Shown here piece by piece: positions 33,355 through 45,025 of a stretch of 64,000 nucleotides of DNA (position 1 is its first letter; every line of letters begins with the position of its first letter). Below the pieces are notes generated by a model. It saw nothing but the letters and a program-made list of their open reading frames with translations, was not told where the DNA came from and did no database searches. This DNA comes from Lycocorax pyrrhopterus obiensis (Eukaryota; Chordata; Aves; Passeriformes; Paradisaeidae), in contig JACSVZ010000024.1 of NCBI GenBank assembly GCA_014706295.1, positions 2,101,136 to 2,165,135 on the forward strand. The letters are read 5' to 3'. The position numbers and the translations under genes are program-made.

Positions 33355-33600
33355 GAAGACAGTGAAGGTGCCTGAGCATGATTTGCCCTCAGTAAACCCG
33401 TTCTAGCTCTTTGTGGTCACTTCCCCATACTGCACACATTTGGACAAGGACTCCAAGAGGATGTGCTCCATGCCCTGTCTTGGCATAGACAGGAGACTGG
33501 CCCATAGTTCCCAGTCCTCTTCTTGCCCCAGCTGATGCAAATCCAGCAGGAATGTAAAACCCTGCCCAACTCTGTCCCTAGGCATTTCTTCTGGCTTCAA
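33355..33600 (-). pseudogene. Decayed CR1 (jockey-type) reverse-transcriptase fragment
   Basis: Read on the minus strand this encodes QEEDWELWASLLSMPRQGME, then HILLESLSKCVQYGEVTTKS, a stop, and NGFTEGKSC. The order and spacing follow the CR1 reverse-transcriptase stretch around the NYRPVSLTS and GFTKGKSC motifs, with many substitutions. It is inactive: there is a stop inside, key residues have changed, and no flanking palm-domain motif could be found. It sits 5' of the CR1 end at 32410-32800. Confidence 0.65.
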
Positions 33601-35089
33601 ATCATAAAGGAATGCCACTCTGATGAACACAGGCAGAGTATGGCCCCAAAGCTCTTCTGGATCGGAGGTGCTTTTCAAACCAACACTCCTGTTGTTCTTG
33701 TGCCTCTTTCTCTTCAGCTGAGCAGCTGCTGCAGCTGTGCTTGTTCCAAATTGCAGCATGATGTTAATTTTCTCAGATCTGTCTATCGAGGAGGATTTCA
33801 TTTCAGTTGGCAAAAGACAATGCACTGAAACAGCTACAGCTGAGACAAAGATGGAAATTAACATTTGTAAAGGAAGAAAGGGACAAAAGAAATGTTGGTG
33901 ACAAGGAAGAAAGTGAAACAAAAATGAAATCATTGTCATTGTCTGACTACAAAAGAGAAGGGGTCCAGAGGTGAAGATTCCTGCCATGCCAGCCTACTGC
34001 CTGGGATTCATTCCAGAGGGGGAAACAGTTTGTCCAGGAACAGGACGTGGCTGTGAGTGCAAAGGGCTGCGTCTCCCACCATCAGTCCAGGAGAAGGGAT
34101 TGCTTCAATGATCCATTCCACGGTACTCACCATCAGAGCTGTGCATTCCCCATGTTAGGCAGGTTGTTTTAAAATGTCCCCCCAGGAAGAGGGAAGATGC
34201 CCCAAATAACTGCCAGGTTGGGTTGCAAGCTTCTGACTGATCCTTAATCTTCACCCGTTGCTGGTGATTATTTGGGAGCAGTCCTAACCCCTCAGCTGGG
34301 AAAGGTCACTCCTACCTTGCACTGTTGTCTGTTGAACACACAAATTCCTCCTCCTTTTCTTTCCAGGAGGTCTCCGAGGGGGCTGTGGTCCCATTGATAT
34401 CCCCAAAGTCACATCCATGGCAGGCAGCCGTGATGGCACACACCAGAGGCTGTTGGCACCCTGGCAGGATGGGTGTTCCCCTGCAGGTCAGCACTTAGGG
34501 CCCTTGTGCTGGTGCAGCTCAGAGCCTCTGGCTGGAGTCAGAGAACAGTCAAATTGGACAAGTTTTAGCAAAAATGTAGGTACCAGGCCTGGAACACATG
34601 AGTGTCTACATGTACAGCTGTTATGCTGAGTGACTCCAGGCTGGGAGTTGATGGGTGAACTAACACCACCCATGAGAGCTGTCCTGAGGGCTGCAGACAC
34701 CCGACATCCTTGCTGAATACCTGAAATGGAAAAAACTCTTCTGGAAGGACTTGGCTGTTTCCTAAATGCTTCCATGGCTCAATTCTCATCTTCCCAGGGC
34801 AGGTACCATCCTGTCTTCATATCCCAGTGCCTGGCTGGCCTGGCTGGTGCTCTCCCAGTGCTGGACATGCCTCCTGCTCATGCTCTCTGTGGAGTCCATT
34901 TGCTTGTGAGAACCTTTCACAAGGTGATTTGCTCTGCATTTGTGCCTCAAACGTCACCTCTGTGAAGTCTGAGATGGGCCTGGGAAGGTAATCCAAGGAG
35001 TCCTGCTTTGGGCTGGTTTGTGTCTTGTGTATCATCTCTCTGAAGTGTTAAAAGTTGAGTGCTCCTTACCATGACTGCCTCATTCTTCA
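33601..35089. other. Non-coding stretch, nothing recognised
   Basis: A minus-strand open frame extends through 33987 beyond the reverse-transcriptase remnant, but that extension has no CR1 or other family resemblance. Nothing else could be named. Confidence 0.5.
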
Positions 35090-35358
35090 CAGAGAGGGCC
35101 TTGGGACACAGGCATGGAGTGACAGGACACAGGGGAATGGCTTCATAATTACAGAGGGATATTGGAGAGAAATTCTTCCCTGCGAGGCCCTGGCACAGGG
35201 TGCCCAGAGAAGCTGTGGCTGCCCCTGGGTCCCTGCAAGTGTCCGAGACCAGGCTGGACAGGGCTTGGAGCAGCCTGGGATAGTGGAAGGTGGGTTGGAA
35301 TGAGATGAGCTTTAAGGTCCCTTCCAACCCAAACCAGTCTGTGATTCTGTGATTCTCC
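35090..35358 (+). mobile_element. CR1 LINE 3' fragment
   Basis: This plus-orientation fragment has GAGTGACAGGACACAGGGGAA near 35117, CTTGGAGCAGCCTGGGATAG near 35264 and TCCCTTCCAACCCAAACCAG near 35317. It ends in CTGTGATTCTGTGATTCT. The 3' end is complete. Confidence 0.94.
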
Positions 35359-38300
35359 AGAAATTTAAACTCTGGTATTCTGAGGGGAAGAGTGCACCAG
35401 CCACTGTGGCAGATGGAAGGGTTCTCCCTGACTGCAGCCCTTGCCACAGCAAGGGAACTGCCAGGGAGTAGCAAAAGGGGTGTCAGGTCCTAGACTGGAT
35501 CCTGGGATTGACTGAGCCCTAGAGACCAGGAGCTGCAGTGTTCAGGGACCTGTCCTCACCCACAGGAGTCTCCAAGACAGGAGTTCAGTTTGGGGCACAT
35601 GGAGGAGGCTGTGCCTGTCCTGCTGTGCATAAGTCACACAAATCCGGGTGAGGCTTTTCCATCTCAGAGCACAGTGACTGGTCAGAAGAAGCCAGTTCTT
35701 AGTGGCCTGCCCATCCCAGCCTGCTCTGCTGTCCTGGGTGACAGGAGCCCACCATATGCACTGGAGCTGGTTCTTCATCTGTTCCAGGAGAAACACCCTG
35801 AAATTTGGGGGTTTGTTGCAATCTGCAACAAAATCCATTTTTCTGGTCTGGGGTGGCTATTGTCTGTCCATCTCAGGTGGCAACAGTCACTGCTCTAGTT
35901 CAGAGGTGATGCTTAAATTCCTATTCCCAGAGACAGGATCAGGTTGTCCCTGAGCACTGGTGGTGTTTTGGTTAGGGGGAACAGTTGTGGGCCAGGATCC
36001 ACACTGGACACGAGCAGACTGATACGGGGATCATGGTGAAGTGCAATTGCACTCTGTCTGTATTTCTTATTCCCATCTCCCTGTCTGGAGCTGACTCGAG
36101 GCTCTGCCCTGGAGCTGTTGCCCAGCAGGGAGCTAACTTCACAGCCCCAAAGTCAACAGAAACTTTGGGACCTCCAAAAAAAAGTTCTTTTTTTCAAGAT
36201 GAAACAATTCTTCAAATGGCAGCTAGTACCTGTAACTCGGCGACAGTTTCCCCAGTAGCAGGCACAGGCGTGAACAGCGAAAGCTCAGCCAAAGGACAGA
36301 TCTGAGGGTTTTGTGAGGCTGGGAATCAGCTTTGTGGGAACCGCAGGGACTCATTTACAAGTAATGAATCATGAAACAGCAGGAAGCGAACGAGCCAAGA
36401 GAAAGTGTGAGCTCTGCAATTAACTCCGGAGTGCTGAGGTGAATAACAAAGCGATGCGATACCAGGGCAGAAAGCAGGTCTCCAAGCTGGGAGTGTTGCA
36501 AGACTAATTTCTGTAAACCACAGTTTTTCCAAGCAACTTTTAGCCAAAGAAATTGCTACTTTCTCTTGAACTGAAACAAATCCCATGTGCATGTATTCAT
36601 CAGGCAAAACAGCTGACAGCTTTTAACTCAAATTTAAATTTATGAGTGACCCAGATCAGCAAAAACCCGGAAACCATCTCCTTGAATAGTCCTGCTGGCA
36701 GGTCCTGTGCTGAGCCAAGGTGAGCAGCAGGTATCAGATAAGCCCGTGGGACAGGGGAAGGATGGGTTTCCACTCTAAGAGACACTGGTGGGTTATCAAT
36801 TTACAATGAAGATGAAGGAAAACATGTGTTATTAATTATCCCCTGGATATGGGGAGGGGTTGGAAGTTCAAGTGAGAAGGCAAAGGGCCCAGGACAGCAC
36901 AACTTGTGTGTGGCAGAGCCACCACGAGAGGGACCCGGGGCTGGTGCACAGGACAGTGTGTGCTGTTCCCAGCCCTGTCATGGACACATGTGGTTACACA
37001 CTGCCTGGGAAGGGACAGTTCTCTTTGTATGGAGCCTGGAGATAGAGATAAAACTGCCCTTTCAGGACAACTATCTTTTGTTAATGTCACCCAGGTCCCA
37101 GTAATCCATCCTCTTTGTCTGAGGCACTGTGCCAGGAGCAGCTGTGTCACAGCAGCTGGCTCCCCTGCAATTCCTGGTACAGTCATGTGGAAGTGAGGAA
37201 ATTTCTCCAGCAAACATGAATTTCAGCTGATAAGCCCATGTTTTGTGTTCTTTCTCCTATTTGATGTGACCCCAGAAATACAGATGAGCACAAACCATGC
37301 TGTCACCTCTCCTGGGTAGGTTAAAGTTCAGTGTTACCAAACTGTCTCTGCGTGAGGCACCAGACACCATCACCCTCTGGACAAAGGGATGGAGCCCAGC
37401 AGGGACACCACAGCCTCACTGGATCCAACAAAGATCCAATGGATCCAAGAGTGTACCCCTGCCAGCAGTCCAGACATGGCCCAGGGCTTTACCTGCTGTC
37501 CCTTTCCTCCTGGTCTGTATCCCTGGAGTTTGGGTTACCCTGGCCCTTCACATGCCCCCGTTCACCCTTCTGCTGACAAACATCAGAGGAACTGCTCTCC
37601 TTCCTTCTGTGCCTCTCATGTGGAATAACTGGAGCAGGCACAGGAGGAGCAGAGACTCTTTCTTTCTGTGTCCCTGGTGCAGCATCCCCTCTGAGAGCTG
37701 TCAGTTCACATGCACAGCTCCAGTATTTGCCTGGGCTCTGTGAATAACCACGAATGCCACTTGGCTGCAATAATTGTTTCCAAGCATGCAAAGGATGGAA
37801 GGCACAGCCAGAGGCATGGCTGAAAACTTGTTGGAAGTAAGTGTTCAAGAGACCTGAGCAGAAACCCTGAGTGGAGTCAGCATTTGTGGCCTCAGCTGTG
37901 CAGGGACGGCAGGATTGTCATACAGAGTCCATCACACCAGCTCGTGCTGCTTTTGCACCGTCTCTCTGCCCCAGTGACCCCACCGTGCTCACTCCTGATC
38001 TGGTGACTAGAGCTGCTGCAGGACAGGCACTGGGGGTGGGAAATGCCCTCTTCCCTTTGGATTGCTTTCAAAGTGGCATCCATGAAAAGCAGTGATGTCC
38101 CACGCCTGGCATCTGGAGACCTTCATTCCTTTGTGTTTGTTTTCTCTCTCTGCTTCTTCTCTGACCTCTTTTTGTTTTCTTTGCACCCCTTGCTGGTTTC
38201 CCAGACCCATGAGGAGAGCAGATCAAACAGATGGGTGCTCTGGGCTTGTCTCCCGAGCGCTGGGAGAGCTGAGTTAGGCAGAGTGGGGAAGGTGGTGCCT

Positions 38301-40572
38301 GTCAGTGTGAGGCACCAAACCTCTGCGCAGATGCTGTCACTGAGCAGCAAAGCAGCACTCGCTCCCTGTAGCTTAATCCCCTGACCCCAGACCTGTATCA
38401 CTGCAGCCGCAGGAGTAATTCTTGCTGTTTACATGGGTCAGCAGCTAGACAAGGACTTGACTGGGATTTTCCCAGCGGGTCACACGGCTATTCGCTAATC
38501 AGCAGTAGCATAAACACTGCCGGGCTCCTCATGGGTCACTTGCTAGGGACAGGCTAAACAAACCATCACCAGAAGAAAAGCAGCATGGCTGAGTGGATGA
38601 GATTTGAAACAACTGTATTGGAGTCCCGAGTCTGTGCCCTGGAGGGGTTTCAGGGCTTGTGAAATGGAGAGGTGGTTAGCTGGGAGGGTTGGATCTCAGC
38701 CCGAGTCCTGGACCGGGCAGGAGGGTGCACATGAGATGGGCCCCGTGCAAGCACATGAGCTTGAACCCACCAGGCCTCCCCCTCGCTCAGGCTCACGGTG
38801 CCAGGCAGTGCTCCAGGGAGCTTGGTGATAGCTTCATTTCAACAACTGCTCTGGTTTGCCCCTGCCATGTGTGTCTGTTTACCTGGAGATACAAACTACC
38901 CCTGGAAATCCCACCTCAGCTGCCCTGGCAGAGGGCAACAGTCATGGAGGAATGAACTCCACACAGCAGCAGCACAGAGGAGACATGGGCTCCCAGCTGG
39001 CAGCTGCAGAAGGTGATGTTTGTAGTTCTTGATGTGTTGTTCCCTTCCATCCCTGTCTTCAGCCATGGCACAGCTAAATACAGGAGTGAGTCTGGCACAG
39101 AAGTCACTGAGCTCTGCAGAGTGTGACACCTCCTGGGACCGGGTGACCCAACTGTTACTGGCACCTGGAACTCAAGATCGAGGGCACAGCCTGGGCCAGG
39201 AGTGTGTAAGATTTCTTGTTAGAGCTCCTGGAAATGTGAGACAGCAGCAAAGTCTGTTCTCCAGAACCATATGAGCAAGACCTTTCCCACAGGCATCCTG
39301 CTCCAAGCAGGGACACTCTCCTCACCCAGGAGCTGAGTCTCAGGGCTGTCCTGCATGTTGGGGCAGGGCAGTAAGGTGGCGAGGGAGGAATCTGCCTTCC
39401 CTTCACCAGTCCCCACTGTCAGCCAGAGAGGAAGGATTGAGGATTCAAAAGTCCAGAGAGAATGGAAGTAAAAATTAAGAGCCTGGTGAAGAAAGGGCTC
39501 TCTGGTGAAGGGGAAGTCCTGCCTTCTCTCACTCCCCTTCCACGGAAGCAGTGAGTTGCTGTTGCCATCAGCCCTGGGGTGATGTGCAGCGTGGCAGAAA
39601 GAGAGGAGCAGAAGTGTGCAGGAAATTGCCCTGGAGGAGAGGGATGGCAGAGAAAGCCTTGCATTATGATGCCACCTGCCATCACTTCAGGGTGACAGTG
39701 ATGACAAGGGGACATGCACTGCTGCCCAAGCAGCCGTCACCTGCCCAGGGGCTGAGCCAACCTGGCTGGGCGGGAGCCAAAGGGCTCCTGCCTGGACCCT
39801 GCAGGTTTTGCCAGCACCTGGGCTGTGTTTCTCACCGACAGCCAACCAGCCAAGCTGGCTGGGAAGAAAACTTGCTTCTGGTTTCCAGAGCAAGCACCTT
39901 CGATCTGGAAAAGTCAGAGGGACGATGCCAGCTTCCCAGGAAGTCATTTGCATGGAGTCGCTGTGGGCAGGCCCAGGGTGAGCCTCCTGCAGGAACCAAC
40001 CTCCCCCGGTGCCCAGCTGGGAGGCCACAGAGGCTGAGCTGATAACGCAGGAGCGAATGGCAGCACAGCCCAAACGGAGCATGGGAGGTGCTGAAGGACA
40101 CAGGAACAGGTGTCACACAGGGCCTGTCAGGTGCCACAAGGCTTTACCAGCACCTGCTGAAATGGGAGGAGAGGATGGGGGTGTGTGCACATATGCACGT
40201 GTGTGTGCAAGAGGGGCACAGAGAGGAGAGAGGTGACCAGGATTCAATCCCTGTGGTGATTTAGCTGGGGGGTCTCAGCATTCAGTTCCTTTTCCCCCAT
40301 GAGGCGTGGCTGTGCTGCACTTGCCCAAGGGGTTGCCACCCCCTGGTTGAATGCCCTTCTGAATGGGACTGCTGGGAGCTGCCTGTCTGTCCTGAACCTG
40401 ACCCTCACCAACACAGAGCTGGGAGCTGCTACCATCCCAACAGGTTGATATGATGCTATTATGGACCTAGGAACCACCATGTTTTACCAAAGCTGTGTCC
40501 AGTGATGGACCAGTTCTGCTCTGCACTGTGCTCCGGAGGAGCCAGGGAGGATTTCATTGTGGTGGGTAATGG
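35359..40572. other. Gene-free 5.2-kb stretch
   Basis: No coding exon, RNA gene or interspersed repeat was recognised. Two blocks (36300-36660 and 38400-38560) have the mixed AT-rich, motif-dense look of conserved non-coding DNA. They are listed under findings. Confidence 0.5.
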
Positions 40573-40800
40573 AGTCATAGAATCACAGAATGCTTTGGGT
40601 TGGAAGGGACCTTAAAGCTCATTCTGTTCCATTCCCCTGCCATGGGGACCTTGGACCACCTTCCACTGGACCAAGTTGCTCCAAGCCCCATCCAACCCGG
40701 CCTTGGACACTTCCAGGGATGGGGCATCAGCAACTTCTCTGGGCAATAATAACCTCCATGAGAAAGAATTTCCTCTTTTCCTCCCTCTGCAGCTGCTTCA
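40573..40800 (-). mobile_element. CR1 LINE 3' fragment
   Basis: This minus-orientation fragment begins GTCATAGAATCACAGAATGC with TTGGGTTGGAAGGGACCTTA near 40600. It runs through CTTGGACACTTCCAGGGATG to about 40800. Confidence 0.94.
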
Positions 40801-43800
40801 TACGTTCATAACCAGGGATTTAGGGTTTATCTTTGTATATTGCTGTCACATAAAATTGTGAAACATGTTCAGGATATGTGACATCTTGATTTTATCTTTT
40901 TCTTTCTGCGAAAGTCCTGGGATCAGTGTGGTGAGTGGTGACGGATCTTTTTGCTCTTTCTTCCATGCTGATCCTTTCTGGCCTGTCCTGGTTTTGCTGC
41001 ATTCCTTGACCCACTGTTGTATTGTGCAGCTCATCATTCCGCCACCAAGAGCTAACACAGAAGCAAAATGCTCCCAAAATTCAGGTTTCTGGAGATGATC
41101 CCTAAGAACACTCCCAGAATCTCTGTGATATGAAAGAAACATGGAGCAGGTGAGCGAAGCTGTGGCTAAAGCAGGCTGTGAGCTCCCACAGGGCTGGCAG
41201 CGAGGTGGGAACAGCAGCATTAGGTGCCCTTGTGAATGGCTGCAATGTGGGTTTGAAGCCAGATCTGTTTTGCCTCTCAGTAAATCTGCCCGTGTGGGGC
41301 TGAGGAGGCAGGGATGTTATTGGGGGTGGAAAGCATCTTAAGCGAGTACCAAAGGGCCCCATACAGACCCAGAACCAGCTGTCCCCATCCTGCGGTCCAG
41401 CCTGTCCCTTCCCGCCTGCCAGGCCCTGCAATCTGCAGTGCAGGCAGACCTCAGGTTTGCCAGCTGAATCTACAAAGGCAACGTTGACCTAATTAGTGTC
41501 TGAAACAAACGGGAGAGAAAGACTTGCTGCCGTATGTTACAGAATGAAATCCTCTCCCTCTCCTTTTGCTCTCCTGGCCCCGGGGATTCATCCCAGGCAG
41601 GTGCATCTTTGATTGCAGCAGGTTTTGAATCCTCTTCCCTCTCCTCGCGGGGATGCCACATGCTGTCTTCTGACCTCGTTAGCTTCTCCTCCTGTTCCAC
41701 TTCCCCGCTCTGCACTCCCAGCCCCACCGATGTGCTAATTACCACAAAGCAATCTGCAGGAACGCGCTCCGCGGAGCGGGGAGAGGAGGGAGATGCTCTC
41801 AGAGACTCGTGGGGGAGGGAGCAAACTGGGGGAGCCGGAGCTTAGTTTAGCAAGGCTGATGTTTGAGCTCGTACCTGGCTGTCCCCCTGCGCAGGTCAGT
41901 GCCAGGTGTGCACAGGGGTGTGCAAGAGACAAAGTGCTCCCCGTGGAGGTCTGCAGAGCGGGCTGTGCTGCCTGCCCAAAGGGCCAGCTGGGGCTTGTGT
42001 GGGCAGGGGGCTTGGTGTGCCTCAGCTGCATCCAAGCCATGGATGTGCTGTGCAGGGTAACCTGAACCTCCAAGGCTGATATTCGCCAGTTAACCGTCTT
42101 CCCTCAGCTCCAAATTTCCCTTGGACCGACTCCTGCAGGCAGACAAGGCAGGGCTACACAGTGTCCTTGGGCAGGCCTCGTGCCAGGTCCCTTGGCCCAT
42201 GCTCTGGACAGGGCACTGCTCTGGGCACCACTGCTGCCACATTGTGCTGCCAGGAAAAGGCAAGGTGCTCACTCCAGGAATGCACACCCACAAAATGCAC
42301 TTAATGGGCTTCCAGTTTTCAGCTGACCTGTGCTCCACAGCAGAGCTGGTGTGTTCTTAGAGCATGAGCAGAGGTCCATTCCTCCAGCACTGGTTGATAA
42401 CGAGGAAACTGGAGGGGGCTGGGGTTTGGGTTAATTTTGGCCAGATGGAATGACAAGATTTTCCTCTTCTTTCTTAATCAGTGAGAGACAATTCAAAATG
42501 GAGAAAGAAAAAAATGGCAATTAAGCAAACAACCAGATCCTGATACCCTTTGCCTTGTTGTAAATCTAAAGCAAACCCGTCACAGCTGGTGGAACTGTAT
42601 TTATATTGAGCTGGTGTGAGTGAAATTGATGTCAGCTTCAGTAAATTAAAAGCAAGACAAAGGAAGAGAAAAGCCAGTCCCTCTGAGTGTGTCTGAGGGG
42701 TGAATTGAGGGAGAGGGACACTAGGTGGTTCTCAGGAAGGACATCTTCATTGTGAAGTCTGTTTGGGAGTGAGGGAAGCCATAAGGTGCCACCTTACCCA
42801 AGTGCAAGGCCATGCTGTCATTGAGATTGTGCCCGTGGGGTCTGATGGCTCCTGCACATTTCCATGACTTTGTGTGATCCCAGGTGATGCTTCTCTCTTT
42901 TTTCTGATTTCAGATATCGTCAGGATCCAGATCAGCAAGGCATCAAGTGCATGAAGAGCAACCACAGGGCTCAGCTGGGGTCTCACATTTTCCTGGTGTT
43001 CCTTGGTTTTGAGCTGCAGAAGACATTCCTGCAGCCTCAACCCCTGAAGCACAGCCAGGTAAAAGCTTCTGGAGGGGACACTGGGTGCAAACCACACTTA
43101 GCTGGAAGATGTAAAAGTGTCTCACTTTCTTGTGATGCTTGAGGAGGAGGTGCTGCTGCAAGACTGGTATTTTTGGTATGGAATAGGTTTCATCTTCTTT
43201 CCTACCAGCTCATAATGACTCAGCTTTGAAGTCCACACCGTGCTGTTGCTTTGTGGGTCTTAAAACTGCCCTGGCAGAAGAAGGGGAGTGTGAGAGCTGC
43301 CCACTTGGAAGGCAGCAGCACAGGGTGCGATTGCACCACTGTCCATCATCACCAGTCCATCCCACAGCAGGGACAGCACCTGTCTCTCTCCTCACAGGCT
43401 CTGGAAAGGACCCAAACTCCAAACATGACCACAAGTTAGGTGGCACAAACACCTCCAACACTTCAGCTTTGCTCCCATCAAAATGTTTATCTGGTGTTGT
43501 TGTTTCATAGCCAATTTGGTGTTTGGATGCACACGAATGGGAGATGACTCAGCTCTTCCTCCCCAGTCTGTTTGCAAAGGGCACATCCTTGCGTTGACAA
43601 GCTGATGATAAACCCTCCAGGCCTCTGCAGGCCGTGATGCTCCTAAATGCTTCTGGAGCATGTTCATGTGTCAGAGTGAGGGCAGGAGGCTGGTGAATGG
43701 GCATCTGACTAAGTGAACTATCAAGATGGGGTGGCAGATACCTGCAGGGGGATGCTGGCACACTCTGTGATGCAATCATCCACACGGAGATGCCCCGTGT

Positions 43801-44819
43801 CACCCAGCAGGTCCCATTGCAGAAAGCCAGCACCTCAGTGGGCCTGTCTGAGGAGACCTGTACAGCAATGAAATCCTGCATTTCTAAGGTGCGTCCTTCC
43901 CCTTGGAAGGGCAAAGTCACCTGCGGTGGTGTGTCAGAGCCAGCAGCCTCTAGGTGCTGTAGGACTCTTCTGCTTTAGGGGCTTCAGGTGTGCAAACCTC
44001 TGATGCTGATCCTTGGGAAGAGCTCCAGCCCATCTTTGAGCTCTGACAGTGTCCACAGAACATCACTGCAAGACAGAGAGGTGAGGCCATGGTGCAGGAG
44101 GTGTGTGAGCCTTTGTGAGTCTGCAAAATGTCCCAACTGCAGAGCGAGGTGCCATGGTCACGAAACATCAAAGCTCTGCGGGTGTTGTGGCCACCCCTCT
44201 CAGGCAGCTGCTGCAGGCAGATGTGGTCACACATCTGGCCACACCGACAACACAGAAACCCACTGGAAAACCTCACCCATAGACATCAGCATCCATGGGA
44301 TTCATGTGGAGTGTTTCATGGCACTGACCACTCTGCACATCCCTGAAGGGATGGCCTGATGGCTTTTTCACCTGGGCCAGACCCCTTCTCCCAGCCATAG
44401 GGCAAACATGGGGAGGTGTTTGTTTCACCATCAGCCTGACCTCTGTGAACATACTCCTGTTAATGCACACACAAACAAACAAACTTCTTGTCCTCTCTCT
44501 CACACTGGCCAAACCAGTCACCCCAGGGTATGTGCACTGGGTTTGGCTGGGCTGGAGTTCTCTTTCTGCAGTAGCAGCTCAGGTGCTGCTGTGCTGGGGT
44601 TTGTGCCCAAGGCAGGGCTGACAGCACCCCATGGTTCAGCTGGGCTGGGCTGGGCTGGGCCTGCACAGAGCCCAGCTCTGCTCTGTTCCCATGGCCAGCG
44701 TTGGGCTGGGAGCACGGGGAGCTGGGAGGGGGCACAGCTGAGACCTCACTGCCCCAGGGATGTCCCAGACCCTACAGCTCCATGCTCTGCATGTAGAGCT
44801 GGGGAAGGAGGGAGAAGGG
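40801..44819. other. Gene-free 4-kb stretch
   Basis: Nothing coding was recognised. The segment 41750-41860 is relatively CpG-rich, but no promoter or exon can be assigned. A TGGGC pentamer repeat lies at 44641-44660. The block 42420-42660 is AT-rich and may be conserved. Confidence 0.45.
44641..44660. repeat. TGGGC pentamer repeat, four copies
   Basis: Four perfect TGGGC units in a row, with similar imperfect units on both sides. Confidence 0.85.
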
Positions 44820-45025
44820 GGGATGGAGCCATGGTGTTTGTCATCCCAGTCCCCATCCCATGGGATGGACCCGGCTCTCCTGGGGACGCTGAGCACCTGC
44901 CCGTGGTGGGGAGCAGTGACCGTCTGGCTGGGCTGTGCACCTGCAGCTTTTGCTTTACCTGTTAAACTGTCTGTACCTCTATCAGTTTTCACCCCTTTAC
45001 CCTTCTGACTCTCTTCCCAGCTGCC
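44820..45025 (+). mobile_element. Endogenous retroviral LTR fragment (ERVL-like)
   Basis: The segment resembles the 3' half of a widespread bird LTR. It has GGTGTTTGTCATCCCAG near 44830, the TCCTGGGGACGCTGAGCACC section near 44880, and the hallmark GCTTTTGCTTTACCTGTTAA at about 44946 followed by TTTTCACCC and TTCTGACTCTCTTCCC. The 5' half and the exact end are lost or diverged. No internal retroviral gene was seen. The family name is from memory. Confidence 0.65.

Noticed and set aside
33601..33987. 5' part of the 195-codon minus-strand frame as a real gene
   Set aside because: Only the 3' part resembles anything, and that is a CR1 reverse-transcriptase fossil. The rest has no family match, and there is a stop just past the frame.
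43392..44360. Possible processed pseudogene or retroviral coding remnant
   Set aside because: Several overlapping frames on both strands looked dense, but none could be matched to a family I know, and no poly(A) tail or target duplication was seen.
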